Below, piece by piece: positions 43,396-52,453 of a DNA stretch of 56,035 nucleotides. Origin of the DNA: Endozoicomonas acroporae (GTDB lineage Bacteria > Pseudomonadota > Gammaproteobacteria > Pseudomonadales > Endozoicomonadaceae); contig NZ_PJPV01000135.1 in NCBI RefSeq assembly GCF_002864045.1, positions 1 through 56,035 of the forward strand. Reading direction: 5' to 3'. How positions within the stretch are numbered: the first letter of the stretch is position 1; each line of letters starts with the position of its first letter. The notes under the pieces were generated by a model. The model searched no databases. It was not told the DNA's origin and saw nothing but the letters and a program-made list of their open reading frames with translations. Position numbers and translations under genes: made by a program.

Positions 43396-43678
43396 ATAGA
43401 TAGGTTTTTGTTAACTGCAACAAGCCCTCCCGGATAAAGGGCGTGTGGGTGCTTTCGTGGAATATCTCCCGGTATGTATTGCCAATCTGTTCATTCAGGT
43501 CTGCACGTTGCTTCGCTTTTTCGGCTATCTGGGAAGTGCTGAAATCCATGAAATCCAGTCCACCCAGCCAATCCTCAAACTCGATATGCTGGTTCATGCC
43601 CAAGCTTTCCAGATCTCTATCCGCGTGGTGATATAACCAAACTTGGTCAGCAGTTGCTCCCGGTTGGTCTGTCACCAT
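43394..43678 (-). pseudogene. Fragment downstream of the DUF1186-like gene, cut by IS607
   Basis: A 94-codon frame beginning ATGG over the stop of the upstream gene. The segment HIEFEDWLGGLDFMDFSTSQ and the following helix look like real protein. The last residues (LTKTYL) lie in the IS607 left end, so the natural C-terminus is lost. A parallel frame also shows plausible residues just after the upstream stop (LLTKFGYITTRIEIW), suggesting that a frameshift split one longer gene. Confidence 0.5.
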
Positions 43679-44199
43679 TGCTCAGTGGATTCGATACAGT
43701 AATCGCTGGCTTTGACGAGGGACCGGCCATTATAGTCTTCGCCAAGAAAACCGTTTTCGCAGGCTTCCCGGATGTCTTCCATCAGTGCTTGCGGATGAAT
43801 CGTCACGCATTCATCGAACAGGGCCAACCAGAGGGGCTGAAAATCGCCTTCCAGATGTTCTGATTTAAACGCCCTGAGCTGGGAAGAATAGAAGTCGGTC
43901 AGTTCACTGCGGCTTATGTCTCCTTCAAAATAAAAACTCTTCATGGTTTCCAGGGCCAGAACGCGAAGCTCAAGCCCATGGTTTCTGTCCAGAATAATGC
44001 CTTTCAGCTGGGCGATATCGTTGACCATAATAGAGGCTGTTATCCTTTCCAGCCCGTTTTCTCCGATCGAAAAAAGCAGTGAGTCATAAGCGGCTCCGGA
44101 ATCCCAGTCACCATCACCCTGATCAAAGTCATTGATGATAGCCGCTAACAGTTCTCGGTCAGCCTCCTGGCAGATGGTTTTTGACTTGCCACACAACAC
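43672..44199 (-). CDS. DUF1186-like hypothetical protein, probably truncated
   Basis: 175 residues from a GTG. The helical pattern includes LFSIGENGLERITASIMVND, VLALETMKSFYFEGDIS, FQPLWLALFDECVTIHPQAL and EDIREACENGFLG. The last resembles the conserved end of DUF1186 proteins, which have a similar mix of short helical repeats. Assignment is tentative. It probably continued into the next frame (43678 down) before a frameshift and the IS607 insertion. No known function. Confidence 0.5.
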   Translation of the reverse strand: MLCGKSKTICQEADRELLAAIINDFDQGDGDWDSGAAYDSLLFSIGENGLERITASIMVNDIAQLKGIILDRNHGLELRVLALETMKSFYFEGDISRSELTDFYSSQLRAFKSEHLEGDFQPLWLALFDECVTIHPQALMEDIREACENGFLGEDYNGRSLVKASDYCIESTEQW

Positions 44200-44342
44200 T
44201 CAGTTTTACCACCAGCATGTTCATCAAAAATGACAGGGATCATTAACATGGAAACTATTTTGTGGGAGCATTAAGCAGTCAATCCCCTTTCGATAGCTGC
44301 ATTGGGTCAAACTCACTCAAGCTGATATTTTTGCCGAAAACC

Positions 44343-44639
44343 ATGCAAACTGCGCAAATCAAAGTCACTAATGAAAACGGCCTGCACACTCGCCCTGGCG
44401 CTGTATTTGTCAAAGCGTGCCAAGGGTTTGCCAGTACGGTCACCGTTGATAACAAGGGACACAAGGCCGATGCAAAAAGCCTGATGAAGCTCATGTCTGC
44501 CGGTATCACCAAAAACGACATGATCACTTTGACCATTGAAGGGAGCGATGAAGCAGCGGCAATGGAACAACTGAAAGTCATTATCGAAAGCCTGATTGGT
44601 GAAGGAAAGACCAGCGATTGTCACTATCTCATGCCATGA
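44343..44639 (+). CDS. HPr-family phosphocarrier protein
   Basis: About 98 residues from the ATG at 44343. HPr features: NENGLHTRPGAVFVKACQGF, with the phosphorylated His; KSLMKLMSAGITKNDMITL, with the Ser-46-type regulatory position; and the final helix AAAMEQLKVIIESL. It relays phosphate from enzyme I to sugar or nitrogen PTS proteins. No ptsI, IIA or rapZ gene lies nearby, so whether it is PtsH, NPr or another branch cannot be decided. The frame is open upstream to a GTG at 44262, but HPr proteins begin at this ATG. No strong ribosome binding site is visible. Confidence 0.88.
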   Translation: MQTAQIKVTNENGLHTRPGAVFVKACQGFASTVTVDNKGHKADAKSLMKLMSAGITKNDMITLTIEGSDEAAAMEQLKVIIESLIGEGKTSDCHYLMP

Positions 44640-44652
44640 AGTGCCTGGTTGA

Positions 44653-45534
44653 TCATCTTAACCTGATCTGCTCTAACTGGTTTTGAAAATCTCTCAGTAT
44701 ATCTTCGATCTGCTTGTAAAGGGCAATATGCGCCTTTTCCAAATCGTCAATTTGCCTGTCAATACCCTTTAACCCTTGTTGATCTTTCCTGGTGACTTTT
44801 GCATAGGTCTCTTCATACATTTTTGCGGAGTGATAATATTCATCACTTTTCATATCCAATAATTCCTGAGCCAACTCACCCTCCTCAAGCTCAACAATAA
44901 CCGCAGGAACCTCAGGCTGCTCTTCCAGGTGACTCAGCTTTTTTTCCATAAGCCTGTCAGCAAAAGAACTGAAGCTTACTCTTAATTTTTTATCCGGAGA
45001 TCCAGAAGAATCGTCGGGAACATGCGGTGAAACAAGATGCCCTTCCACCATAAGCCCTGAACCATGAGGCATACTCATTTCCTGCGCTTTCCTGAGAAAA
45101 GAAAATTCATTGCCTGCCTGGGGCATTACAATCACAAAATGCTCTCGATCACAGGCCCCAATGATATCAACACTATTTCTGGTGAACCTGGGTTCAGGCA
45201 GCGTTTTCCTGACTGCGGGAATCAGGTTTTTTACCTCATAGTACAGCCTTTTTGAGTGTTCAGGATCTGTCAGATTAAGGGTAAGAGTGAAGGCGTAGTG
45301 CAAATCGTTGCCCTTCATTCCGAAATGCACAGAGTCTCTCTTAATGCTGTTAGCTTCCAATGTACCGAATCGAATGGGTGCACTGTACTCTTCCCCAACG
45401 ACAACGTTAAAGATCTTGTTTTTTAAAAAGCAATCATCTGATTTATTTTCATCGATTGGCGCAGCAGCCAAACAATTAACATCCAACAGTACACAGCTCA
45501 TTATGAATATGGGAAACAGAGTCTTCCAGATCAT
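44653..45534 (-). CDS. Secreted protein with C-terminal coiled coil, unknown
   Basis: 293 residues. Signal peptide FPIFIMSCVLLDVNCLAAAP. The middle region is beta-rich (FNVVVGEEYSAPIRFGTLEA, LHYAFTLTLNLTDPEHSKRL) with three cysteines in the mature part. Residues 205-293 are acidic then helical, ending in a heptad-like coil (IDRQIDDLEKAHIALYKQIE). I recognise no family. Located between the HPr gene (convergent) and a family 3 repeat. Likely periplasmic or secreted. Confidence 0.7.
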   Translation of the reverse strand: MIWKTLFPIFIMSCVLLDVNCLAAAPIDENKSDDCFLKNKIFNVVVGEEYSAPIRFGTLEANSIKRDSVHFGMKGNDLHYAFTLTLNLTDPEHSKRLYYEVKNLIPAVRKTLPEPRFTRNSVDIIGACDREHFVIVMPQAGNEFSFLRKAQEMSMPHGSGLMVEGHLVSPHVPDDSSGSPDKKLRVSFSSFADRLMEKKLSHLEEQPEVPAVIVELEEGELAQELLDMKSDEYYHSAKMYEETYAKVTRKDQQGLKGIDRQIDDLEKAHIALYKQIEDILRDFQNQLEQIRLR

Positions 45535-45660
45535 AAACTACAACCTATTGAGCATTGAGGTCTGATCAGTATATGTTATATCCAGCATTTAGCCTGTGGA
45601 TTATCTGGCTATTTTAATTTTTTAAACAACAGATAAACAAAAGGCTTACTAAAGAAAGGA

Positions 45661-45742
45661 ACCACAAAGGCTCAAGGTTTTTTCTGAGCTTGCCTGAGCA
45701 ATGCCAGGCAAATCAATAGAGCCACCCTTTTGTCTTCGTGGT
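45661..45742. repeat. Family 3 palindrome upstream of the secreted protein gene
   Basis: Left arm ACCACAAAGGCTCAAGG and right arm CCCTTTTGTCTTCGTGGT. It has the same central sequence (GAGCTTGCCTGAGC) as the copy at 17994. It lies just past the stop of the dihydroorotate-dehydrogenase-like gene. Confidence 0.6.
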
Positions 45743-45757
45743 CTAGGAGGCAACAGG

Positions 45758-46756
45758 TCAGTGCTTCCTCGCTCCGTCCACGGTACGGATGTAGTTGGCC
45801 CGTTCAAAAGCTTCCGGGTTGGCTACAGAGCGCTGGCTCATCAGCCCGCGCATGTCATTCAACCCGACAAAATCCCGCTGTTTCAGCCACACTTCCAGGC
45901 CTTTTAACAGCACAGACACATAGTCCGCCCCATTGCGGATCAGTGCAGAAGCCAGCATCACCGTATCCGCCCCACCGAGCAAATACTTGATAATGTCTTC
46001 ATGGTCGTAGGCTCCTGATGTGGCCGCCAGAGAGGCATTGACCTTGCCGTGCAGCACACTGATCCAGCGCAGTGGAATACCGATCTCACCGGCTTTGCTG
46101 ATTGGCCAGTTGGTTTCAACCTGCATATTATTGAGATTAAAGTCCGGCTGCAGCATCCGGTTGAACATCACCAGTGCATCAACGCCAATCTCATCAAACT
46201 GCCTGGCCATATTGCCGAAGGCACTGAAGAATGGGTCAATTTTCAGGGCAACCGGAATGGTGATACTGTTTTTTACACTGCTTACGACGTCCAGATAGAC
46301 GTCCTCAACCTGACGTCCGGTGATTTCCAACGAAGGTGGATTGTAATAAATATGCAGCTCGATGCCATCCGCTCCAGCCTGCTCAATCTGTCGGGCATAA
46401 TCCATCCAGCCACCCTCCGAACAACCATTCAGGCTGGCAATCACCGGGATACCCACCGCTGCCTTAACTTTATGGATGGTGTCCAGATATGCCTGCGAAC
46501 CACGTTCCAGGGTCAGGCCTGCAGGCAGAAAAGAGGTGGCCTCCGGAAACAGGTCATCTCTGGACAGGGCAATCCGCTCTTCCTCTTCCTGCTCCCGGCG
46601 AATCTGTTCTTCAAACAGGGAAGGCAGAACCACAGCTGCGATACCGGCCTTTTCCAGACGCTGGATACTTTTCAATGTAGACGTCAATGGACTGGCGGCC
46701 GCTATTAACGGATTTTTAAGGCTTAACCCCATATAGTTGGTGGTCAAATCCATCAT
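45758..46756 (-). CDS. Dihydroorotate-dehydrogenase-like flavoprotein
   Basis: 332 residues, TIM-barrel FMN protein. MGLSLKNPLIAAASPLTSTL opens the barrel; VIASLNGCSEGGWMDYARQI, IELHIYYNPP and VALKIDPFF follow; YLLGGADTVMLASALIRNG supplies the phosphate-binding loop. It resembles the DHODH/PreA group, but pyrimidine genes are absent. This type often accompanies nifJ, so it may take or give electrons with ferredoxin on an unknown substrate (inference). GAGGAG lies five bases before the ATG. It follows nifJ on the same strand; a family 3 palindrome separates them. Confidence 0.85.
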   Translation of the reverse strand: MMDLTTNYMGLSLKNPLIAAASPLTSTLKSIQRLEKAGIAAVVLPSLFEEQIRREQEEEERIALSRDDLFPEATSFLPAGLTLERGSQAYLDTIHKVKAAVGIPVIASLNGCSEGGWMDYARQIEQAGADGIELHIYYNPPSLEITGRQVEDVYLDVVSSVKNSITIPVALKIDPFFSAFGNMARQFDEIGVDALVMFNRMLQPDFNLNNMQVETNWPISKAGEIGIPLRWISVLHGKVNASLAATSGAYDHEDIIKYLLGGADTVMLASALIRNGADYVSVLLKGLEVWLKQRDFVGLNDMRGLMSQRSVANPEAFERANYIRTVDGARKH

Positions 46757-46771
46757 CTTTACTCCTCAATC

Positions 46772-46860
46772 ACCACAGAGACTCAGAATGCCAAGTGCTA
46801 TTTCTGCACCCTGAGCCTCGTTCCCGGGGGAACGATGGATTAACTCTGTGTCTCTGTGGT
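46772..46860. repeat. Family 3 palindrome within the nifJ operon
   Basis: Arms ACCACAGAGACTCAGA and TAACTCTGTGTCTCTGTGGT; the loop contains CGTTCCCGGGGGAACG, a second strong hairpin. It occupies nearly the whole gap between nifJ and the downstream flavoprotein gene, and may stabilise mRNA ends or reduce read-through. Confidence 0.7.
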
Positions 46861-46867
46861 CACTTTA

Positions 46868-49800
46868 TTAATGAACAGCCGACGCCTTCTCAGGGACAAA
46901 GTCCATGGCATTGTGTGTTGCCATTTCCTCATAGACGCCCCACTTCCGGTTGATCACTTTCTGGGCCTCGTCAAGAATCGCCTCCGCTTCATCCGGGCAG
47001 GCAATATTCAGGGCCCGATAGCGAACCTCACCGCGGATATACTCCGTCAGAGGAACACTGGGTCTGAGCGAGTCCAGTTCAAACGGGTTCTCATGCTGCT
47101 CTGTACGACCAGGGTTGTACCGGAACAGAGGCCAATGGCCGGAACGCACGGCCAATCGCTGCTGCTCCATACCGTGGGTCATGTTAATGCCATGGGCAAT
47201 ACAGTGCGAATAGGCGATCACCAGTGAAGGCCCGGGCCAGGCTTCAGCCTCACGAATGGCCTGCAGTGTCTGCTGCGGGCTGGCTCCCATGGCAATCCGG
47301 GCCACATAAACATTGCCATAATCAATGGCCTGCAGCGCAACATCTTTTTTGGCGGACCGCTTACCTGCCACCGCAAATTTTGCCACCGCACCCATCGGCG
47401 TGGATTTTGACGCCTGACCACCGGTATTGGAATAGACTTCGGTGTCCATTACCAGCACATTGACGTTACGGCCACTGGCCAGCACATGATCAAGGCCACC
47501 AGAGCCAATGTCGTAAGCCCAGCCGTCACCGCCAACAATCCAGACGACACGTTTCAACAAACGGTCCAGCACAACCTTGAGGCTTTGTGCTGCTGGTGTT
47601 TCTACCTGTGCAAGTTTTTCCTGCACCTGCTGCAGTCGCTCTCGCTGATTTTGTACATCAGTATCATTCAACTGAGGTGCATGGATGATCGCATCCACAA
47701 GCTCAGCCCCCAGCAGTTCCCGGAAAGATGCCAGCTCCAGCATCGCCTGCTCCGCCTGATGGTCACTGGACAGACGGAAACCAAAGCCAAACTCGGCATT
47801 GTCTTCAAAAAGCGAGTTGGCCCAGGCAGGTCCACGCCCTTCAGCATTTTTTGACCATGGTGTGGTTGGCAGGTTACCACCATAAATGGAAGAGCAACCG
47901 GTGGCATTGGCCACCAGCAGACGATCACCAAACAGCTGGGTCAGCAGTTTCAGGTAGGGCGTTTCACCGCAACCACCACAGGCACCGGAGAACTCAAATA
48001 AAGGTTCAAGGAACTGGACTCCTCGCACAGTGGAGAAATCCACCTGACGGCGATCATTTACAGGCAGCTGCTCAAAAAACGACAGATTCTGTTTTTCCTG
48101 CGCCAGTACCGGCTCCTTGTCCATCATATTGATGGCGCGATCACCACTCTTTTTGGGATTACGAACCGGGCACGCTGCCACACAGAGACCACAACCGGTG
48201 CAATCCTCCGGGTAGCACTGCAGTGTGTAGCGGGTTTCCGGGAACCCACGAGCGCTGATGGCTGCTGACTTAAACTCCTCCGGTGCATTCACCAGGCTGG
48301 CCTGATGGTAGAACTTCGCACGGATAGCCGCATGGGGGCAGACCATACTGCAGTTGCCGCACTGGATACAGGCCTCTTCATCCCAGACCGGAATCTGCAG
48401 GGCAATATTGCGTTTTTCCCAGCGGGTTGTGCCGCTTGGCCAGGTACCATCCACGGGTATCTGACTGACCGGGATCAGGTCACCCTGTCCACTAATCATA
48501 CGGCTGGTGACTTCTTTAACAAAGTCAGGTGCCTGCTGAGAAACTACCGGCTTCTCTACAGACGTTTCACCGGGTAAATCGGCATGCGCGATATCTGAAG
48601 GGATGTTTACGGCGTAGAGATGTTCCAGAGTCTGATCCACCGCCCGGAAGTTTCGCTCAACAACATCCGTACCTTTGCGTCGGTAGGTCTTGTCAATCGC
48701 CTGCTTGATACGGGCAATGGCCTCATCCCTGGGCAGAACACCGGACAGGGCAAAGAAGCAGGTCTGCATAATGGTATTGGTTCGGTTACCCATACCGGCA
48801 GATTTGGCCACGGCAGCGCCGTCGATCACATGGAACTTCAGCTTCTTCTGAATCAACTGTTCCTGCACACGCCGTGGCAGATGGTCCCAGACATCATCCG
48901 GCCGATAGGGACTGTTCAGCAGGAAAACACCGCCCTCTTCGATATTGGCAAGCACATCGGTTTTCTCCAGAAAGTTGAACTGATGACAGGCAACAAAACT
49001 GGCAGACTGAATCAGATAAGGGGCTTCAATGGGCTGTCGGCCAAATCGCAGGTGAGAAATGGTTTGTGAACCCGATTTTTTAGAATCGTAAACGAAGTAA
49101 GCCTGGGCATTCAGCTGCGGATCACTGCCGATAATCTTCACGGAGTTCTTATTGGCACCGACGGTACCATCGGCCCCAAGACCGAAGAACATCGCCCGGA
49201 CACTGTCACGATCTTCGATAATAAACGACGCGTCGTAGTCCAGGCTGGTGCCCATCACATCGTCGTAAATACCAACGGTAAAGTGATTCTTCGGCTTTTC
49301 CTTCACCAGCTCGTCATACACCGCCTTCACCATGGCAGGGGTGAACTCCTTGCTGGAAAGACCATAACGACCACCGATGACTCGCGGCATTTTCTTCAGC
49401 CGGTCACTTATATAGCCTTCGGACAGTACCGTAATCACGTCCTGATAGAGCGGTTCACCGCTGGCCCCGGGCTCTTTGGTGCGGTCCAGTACGGCAATGT
49501 CGGTGACCGATTCCGGCAGAAGATGGAGGAATCGCTCCGCTGAGAATGGTCGATAGAGCCGAACCTGAATCATCGCCACCTGGTCGTCTTCCGGCAGTTC
49601 CCGATTCATAGCGGCCAGGGTCATCTTGACCGTTTCGGCACCAGAGCCCATAACAATGATCAGACGTTTGGCATGCTCTGGTCCAAACCAGCTGAAAGGC
49701 TGGTAATGGCGGCCGGTCAGGTCGGCAAAACGCGCCATGCAGGCGGCAACAATATCCGGTGTTTTTTCATAGAAAGGATTGGCACTTTCCCGGGCCTGGA

Positions 49801-50491
49801 AGTAAACATCCGGGTTCTGTGCCGTGCCGCGAATGACCGGATGTTCCGGATTCAGAGCCCGACGACGGTGATCGTGTACCAATTGATCGTCAATCATCGC
49901 CCGGATCACCGCATCAGGCAGCAGGGCGATCTTGTTAATCTCGTGGGAGGTACGGAAACCATCAAAGAAGTGCATAAAAGGCACCCGGGATTCCAGTGTC
50001 GTCGCCTGGGCAATCAGAGCCAGGTCATGGGCCTCCTGAACCGAACTGGCGGCCAGCATGGCAAAGCCGGTACTTCTTGCCGCCATCACATCCTGATGGT
50101 CGCCAAAGATAGACAACCCCTGGGTCGCCAGTGAGCGTGCTGCAATGTAGAACACCGTCGGCGTCAGTTCCCCAGCGATCTTATACATATTGGGCAGCAT
50201 CAGCATCAGCCCCTGGGAGGCGGTGAAGGTGGTGGTCAGCGCCCCGGTCTGCAGTGATCCATGAACCGCACCGGCAGCACCGGCCTCACTCTGCATCTGG
50301 GCTACATGGGGTCTGCCGCCCCAGATATTTTTGATGCCTTCGGCCGACCACTGTTCTGCCAGCTCCGCCATATTGGACGACGGAGTAATAGGATAGATGG
50401 CACAGACTTCGTTGGTCCGATACGCAACGTAAGCAGCTGCCTCATTACCATCAATGGTGACTTGAACCGGCTGTTCTTTCGGCTGAGACAT
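46868..50491 (-). CDS. nifJ: Pyruvate:ferredoxin (flavodoxin) oxidoreductase
   Basis: About 1207 residues, a full single-chain PFOR that turns pyruvate and CoA into acetyl-CoA and CO2 while reducing ferredoxin or flavodoxin. Domain I has EVCAIYPITPSSNMAELAEQ; the gamma-type domain has KIIGSDPQLNAQAYFVYDSK. Two [4Fe-4S] motifs are CIQCGNCSMVCPHAA and CTGCGLCVAACPVRNP. The TPP domain has CGGCGETPYLKLLTQLFGDR, GCSSIYGGNLPTTPW, GGDGWAYDIG and MDTEVYSNTGGQASKSTP. The ATG at 50491 overlaps the upstream stop by one base (TAATG) and has GGAGGT seven bases upstream. This suggests fermentative or microaerobic pyruvate use. Confidence 0.96.
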   Translation of the reverse strand: MSQPKEQPVQVTIDGNEAAAYVAYRTNEVCAIYPITPSSNMAELAEQWSAEGIKNIWGGRPHVAQMQSEAGAAGAVHGSLQTGALTTTFTASQGLMLMLPNMYKIAGELTPTVFYIAARSLATQGLSIFGDHQDVMAARSTGFAMLAASSVQEAHDLALIAQATTLESRVPFMHFFDGFRTSHEINKIALLPDAVIRAMIDDQLVHDHRRRALNPEHPVIRGTAQNPDVYFQARESANPFYEKTPDIVAACMARFADLTGRHYQPFSWFGPEHAKRLIIVMGSGAETVKMTLAAMNRELPEDDQVAMIQVRLYRPFSAERFLHLLPESVTDIAVLDRTKEPGASGEPLYQDVITVLSEGYISDRLKKMPRVIGGRYGLSSKEFTPAMVKAVYDELVKEKPKNHFTVGIYDDVMGTSLDYDASFIIEDRDSVRAMFFGLGADGTVGANKNSVKIIGSDPQLNAQAYFVYDSKKSGSQTISHLRFGRQPIEAPYLIQSASFVACHQFNFLEKTDVLANIEEGGVFLLNSPYRPDDVWDHLPRRVQEQLIQKKLKFHVIDGAAVAKSAGMGNRTNTIMQTCFFALSGVLPRDEAIARIKQAIDKTYRRKGTDVVERNFRAVDQTLEHLYAVNIPSDIAHADLPGETSVEKPVVSQQAPDFVKEVTSRMISGQGDLIPVSQIPVDGTWPSGTTRWEKRNIALQIPVWDEEACIQCGNCSMVCPHAAIRAKFYHQASLVNAPEEFKSAAISARGFPETRYTLQCYPEDCTGCGLCVAACPVRNPKKSGDRAINMMDKEPVLAQEKQNLSFFEQLPVNDRRQVDFSTVRGVQFLEPLFEFSGACGGCGETPYLKLLTQLFGDRLLVANATGCSSIYGGNLPTTPWSKNAEGRGPAWANSLFEDNAEFGFGFRLSSDHQAEQAMLELASFRELLGAELVDAIIHAPQLNDTDVQNQRERLQQVQEKLAQVETPAAQSLKVVLDRLLKRVVWIVGGDGWAYDIGSGGLDHVLASGRNVNVLVMDTEVYSNTGGQASKSTPMGAVAKFAVAGKRSAKKDVALQAIDYGNVYVARIAMGASPQQTLQAIREAEAWPGPSLVIAYSHCIAHGINMTHGMEQQRLAVRSGHWPLFRYNPGRTEQHENPFELDSLRPSVPLTEYIRGEVRYRALNIACPDEAEAILDEAQKVINRKWGVYEEMATHNAMDFVPEKASAVH

Positions 50492-52155
50492 TACCGTACC
50501 TCCATTTGAGCCGCCATGACGGGCAGTGAGACGTTTTGTTGCACAGCCTGCATCTCGATAGCATGGCATGGACACTGACGGTAGCAGGCCAGGCAGCCGG
50601 TACAGAGTTCATGGTTAACCTGGTAGCCCTCACCTTTACCCAGCTTGGTAATGGCACCTTCCGGGCAGGCTCCGAAGCAGCCATCACACTCAAAACAGTT
50701 ACCGCAGGAGAAACAGCGACTGGCCTCGAAACGAACCTGGGCCTCACTGAGACCATGAACCACTTCACTGAAGTCATTACGCTGGGCCACACTGAGCGCA
50801 TGCTCATGCTGACGATCGGCCCGGGTACGGTACCAGAGATGCAATCCGTCAAAGTCCACCAGGTGTTTTACGGTGATCTCATCCACTTTTTTACCGGTCA
50901 GCCAGCTATCCATAAAGCGGGCCGCTTTCTTGCCGTGCCCCACCGCAATGGTGGCAGTACGATCAGACGGCACCATATCGCCACCGGCAAAAATACCTGC
51001 ACAGCCGGTCATCATTTGGTCATCAACGGTCAGTGAGCCCCAGCGATCAAATTCCAGACCGGGTACTCTGTCCAGCATGTCTCTTTCCACATCCTGACCC
51101 AGGGCCAGAATCAGGGAATCCACCGCCAGCGTTTCAAAGCGGCCGGTTGGATGTGGACGACCATCATCACCGATCTCCATAATCTCAACGTTAAATTCAC
51201 TGCCTTCAATATTCTGGATGGTTCGCAACCAGTGGATATTGACGCCTTCTGCCTCGGCTTCATCCGCTTCAAAACGGTGGGCGGGCATGTGATCACGGTC
51301 CCGGCGATAGATGATCATGGCCTCATCCACACCCATTCTTTTTACCGTGCGTGCGGCATCCATCGCCGTATTACCACCGCCGTATACTGCTACCCGACGA
51401 CCCAGCACCGGCTGTTCGCCCACGCCGGTTTCCCGCAGGAAGCTGACCGCATCCAGCACTTTGCCAGCATCACGGGCAGGAATATCAACCTGCTTGCCAA
51501 TGTGTGCACCAATGGCCAGGTAAACCGCATCAAACTCACCTTCCTGTTTTTCTGCCAACAGGTCTTCTACCCGATGATTCAGGGTGATCGAGATCCCCAT
51601 GGATTCAATACGGGCAATCTCGGCGGCAAGCACGTCCCGTGGCAAACGGTACGCGGGAATACCAAACTGCATCATGCCACCGGCAATCGGTGCAGCTTCA
51701 CGTATTTCAACGGTATGCCCCAGCAGGCGCAAATGATAAGCGGCACTCAGACCGGAAGGACCGGCACCAACGACCAGAACCTTTTTCCCGGTCTCGCTTT
51801 TGGGCGTCGGCATAGGCCAGTTCTGCTCAATGGCCATATCCCCCAGGAAGCGCTCGATGGCATGAATACTTACACCGTCGTCCACTTGCACACGACTGCA
51901 GCCATCTTCACAGGGGTGATAACAGATTCGACCATGGGTTGCCGGCAGCGGGTTGTTGTTCATGAATGTGCGCCAGGCTTGTTCAAAGCGCCCTTCCTGA
52001 GCCAGTGCCAAAGCACCCTGGATATCATTCCCCGCCGGGCAGGTGTGATTACACGGGGGCAAAGAATTCTGATAAACCGGCTTGCGGGTCACCACCGGAC
52101 CAGTACCCTGTACCGACGATTTTTCCGGGGGCTTGGTCATATCCAGGGTATTCAT
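50491..52155 (-). CDS. GltD-like FAD oxidoreductase with ferredoxin-type C-terminus
   Basis: About 554 residues. The N-terminal Fe-S helical domain (PPCNHTCPAGNDIQGALALA, CYHPCEDGCSR) resembles the glutamate synthase small subunit. It is followed by an FAD domain (VLVVGAGPSGLSAAYHLRLL), an NAD(P) domain (RRVAVYGGGNTAMDAARTV) and FAGGDMVPSDRTATIAVGHG. The C-terminus adds two [4Fe-4S] clusters (CDGCFGACPEGAI and CTGCLACYRQCPCHAI). Likely a NAD(P)H:ferredoxin oxidoreductase acting with the downstream PFOR. No glutamate synthase large subunit is present. ATG with GAGGAG upstream. Promoter region holds a family 1 hairpin. Confidence 0.9.
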   Translation of the reverse strand: MNTLDMTKPPEKSSVQGTGPVVTRKPVYQNSLPPCNHTCPAGNDIQGALALAQEGRFEQAWRTFMNNNPLPATHGRICYHPCEDGCSRVQVDDGVSIHAIERFLGDMAIEQNWPMPTPKSETGKKVLVVGAGPSGLSAAYHLRLLGHTVEIREAAPIAGGMMQFGIPAYRLPRDVLAAEIARIESMGISITLNHRVEDLLAEKQEGEFDAVYLAIGAHIGKQVDIPARDAGKVLDAVSFLRETGVGEQPVLGRRVAVYGGGNTAMDAARTVKRMGVDEAMIIYRRDRDHMPAHRFEADEAEAEGVNIHWLRTIQNIEGSEFNVEIMEIGDDGRPHPTGRFETLAVDSLILALGQDVERDMLDRVPGLEFDRWGSLTVDDQMMTGCAGIFAGGDMVPSDRTATIAVGHGKKAARFMDSWLTGKKVDEITVKHLVDFDGLHLWYRTRADRQHEHALSVAQRNDFSEVVHGLSEAQVRFEASRCFSCGNCFECDGCFGACPEGAITKLGKGEGYQVNHELCTGCLACYRQCPCHAIEMQAVQQNVSLPVMAAQMEVR

Positions 52156-52179
52156 AACGACTCCTCTATTGAACACTCA

Positions 52180-52228
52180 TAAGTAGTTAACCAAATGGAA
52201 AATATGATTTCATTTGGTTAACTACTTA
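52180..52228. repeat. Family 1 element, minimal 49-base hairpin (copy C)
   Basis: TAAGTAGTTAACCAAATG at the left and CATTTGGTTAACTACTTA at the right are perfect inverted repeats around GAAAATATGATTT. The interior of the full 166-base element is gone. It lies 25 bases upstream of the GltD-like gene start, so it may lie in its promoter or 5' leader. Confidence 0.85.
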
Positions 52229-52453
52229 CCATTGCCGCCTGCTAACAATGAGCGCGGGCAAGTCATTGTGGCCTGTGAGACAAGGCGAAGTGACGAGTCA
52301 AAACCTGAGCTATGGTGAGAAGCTTCAACACAGGCGATGGGCCAGATTGTGCTGCCCATGGTTAGAGGGTGGCAATGGTGCCGTCACCATACCAGAGCAT
52401 TTCTGAACAGCAATGATCAAGGTCATGGGAAGTGCTGATTACATCAATTTCAA

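Larger units (their letters stand above)
40735..43405 (-). mobile_element. IS607-family element, decayed
   Basis: tnpA (serine recombinase) and tnpB overlap as ATGA on the minus strand, the standard IS607 order. Both ends carry a related subterminal sequence in inverted orientation: ACTTACTCAAACCTACTC (from 40735) and, on the other strand, AGTTACTCGAACCTATTC (43395 down). About 19 of 22 positions agree. Exact tips cannot be fixed, since IS607 elements lack terminal inverted repeats. The element cuts into a tyrosine recombinase at 40736 and a DUF1186-like gene near 43405. Transposition by its own TnpA may still be possible; TnpB is broken. Confidence 0.75.

Noticed and set aside
46868..50575. 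Longer nifJ reading from 50575, adding 28 residues
   Set aside because: The extra segment overlaps the upstream gene and is unlike PFOR N-termini; the ATG at 50491 has GGAGGT and the TAATG junction.
52229..52453. Region after the 49-base hairpin with GCCTGCTAACAA, considered as an integron attC-like site
   Set aside because: No paired core site, no cassette array and no integron integrase in the window.
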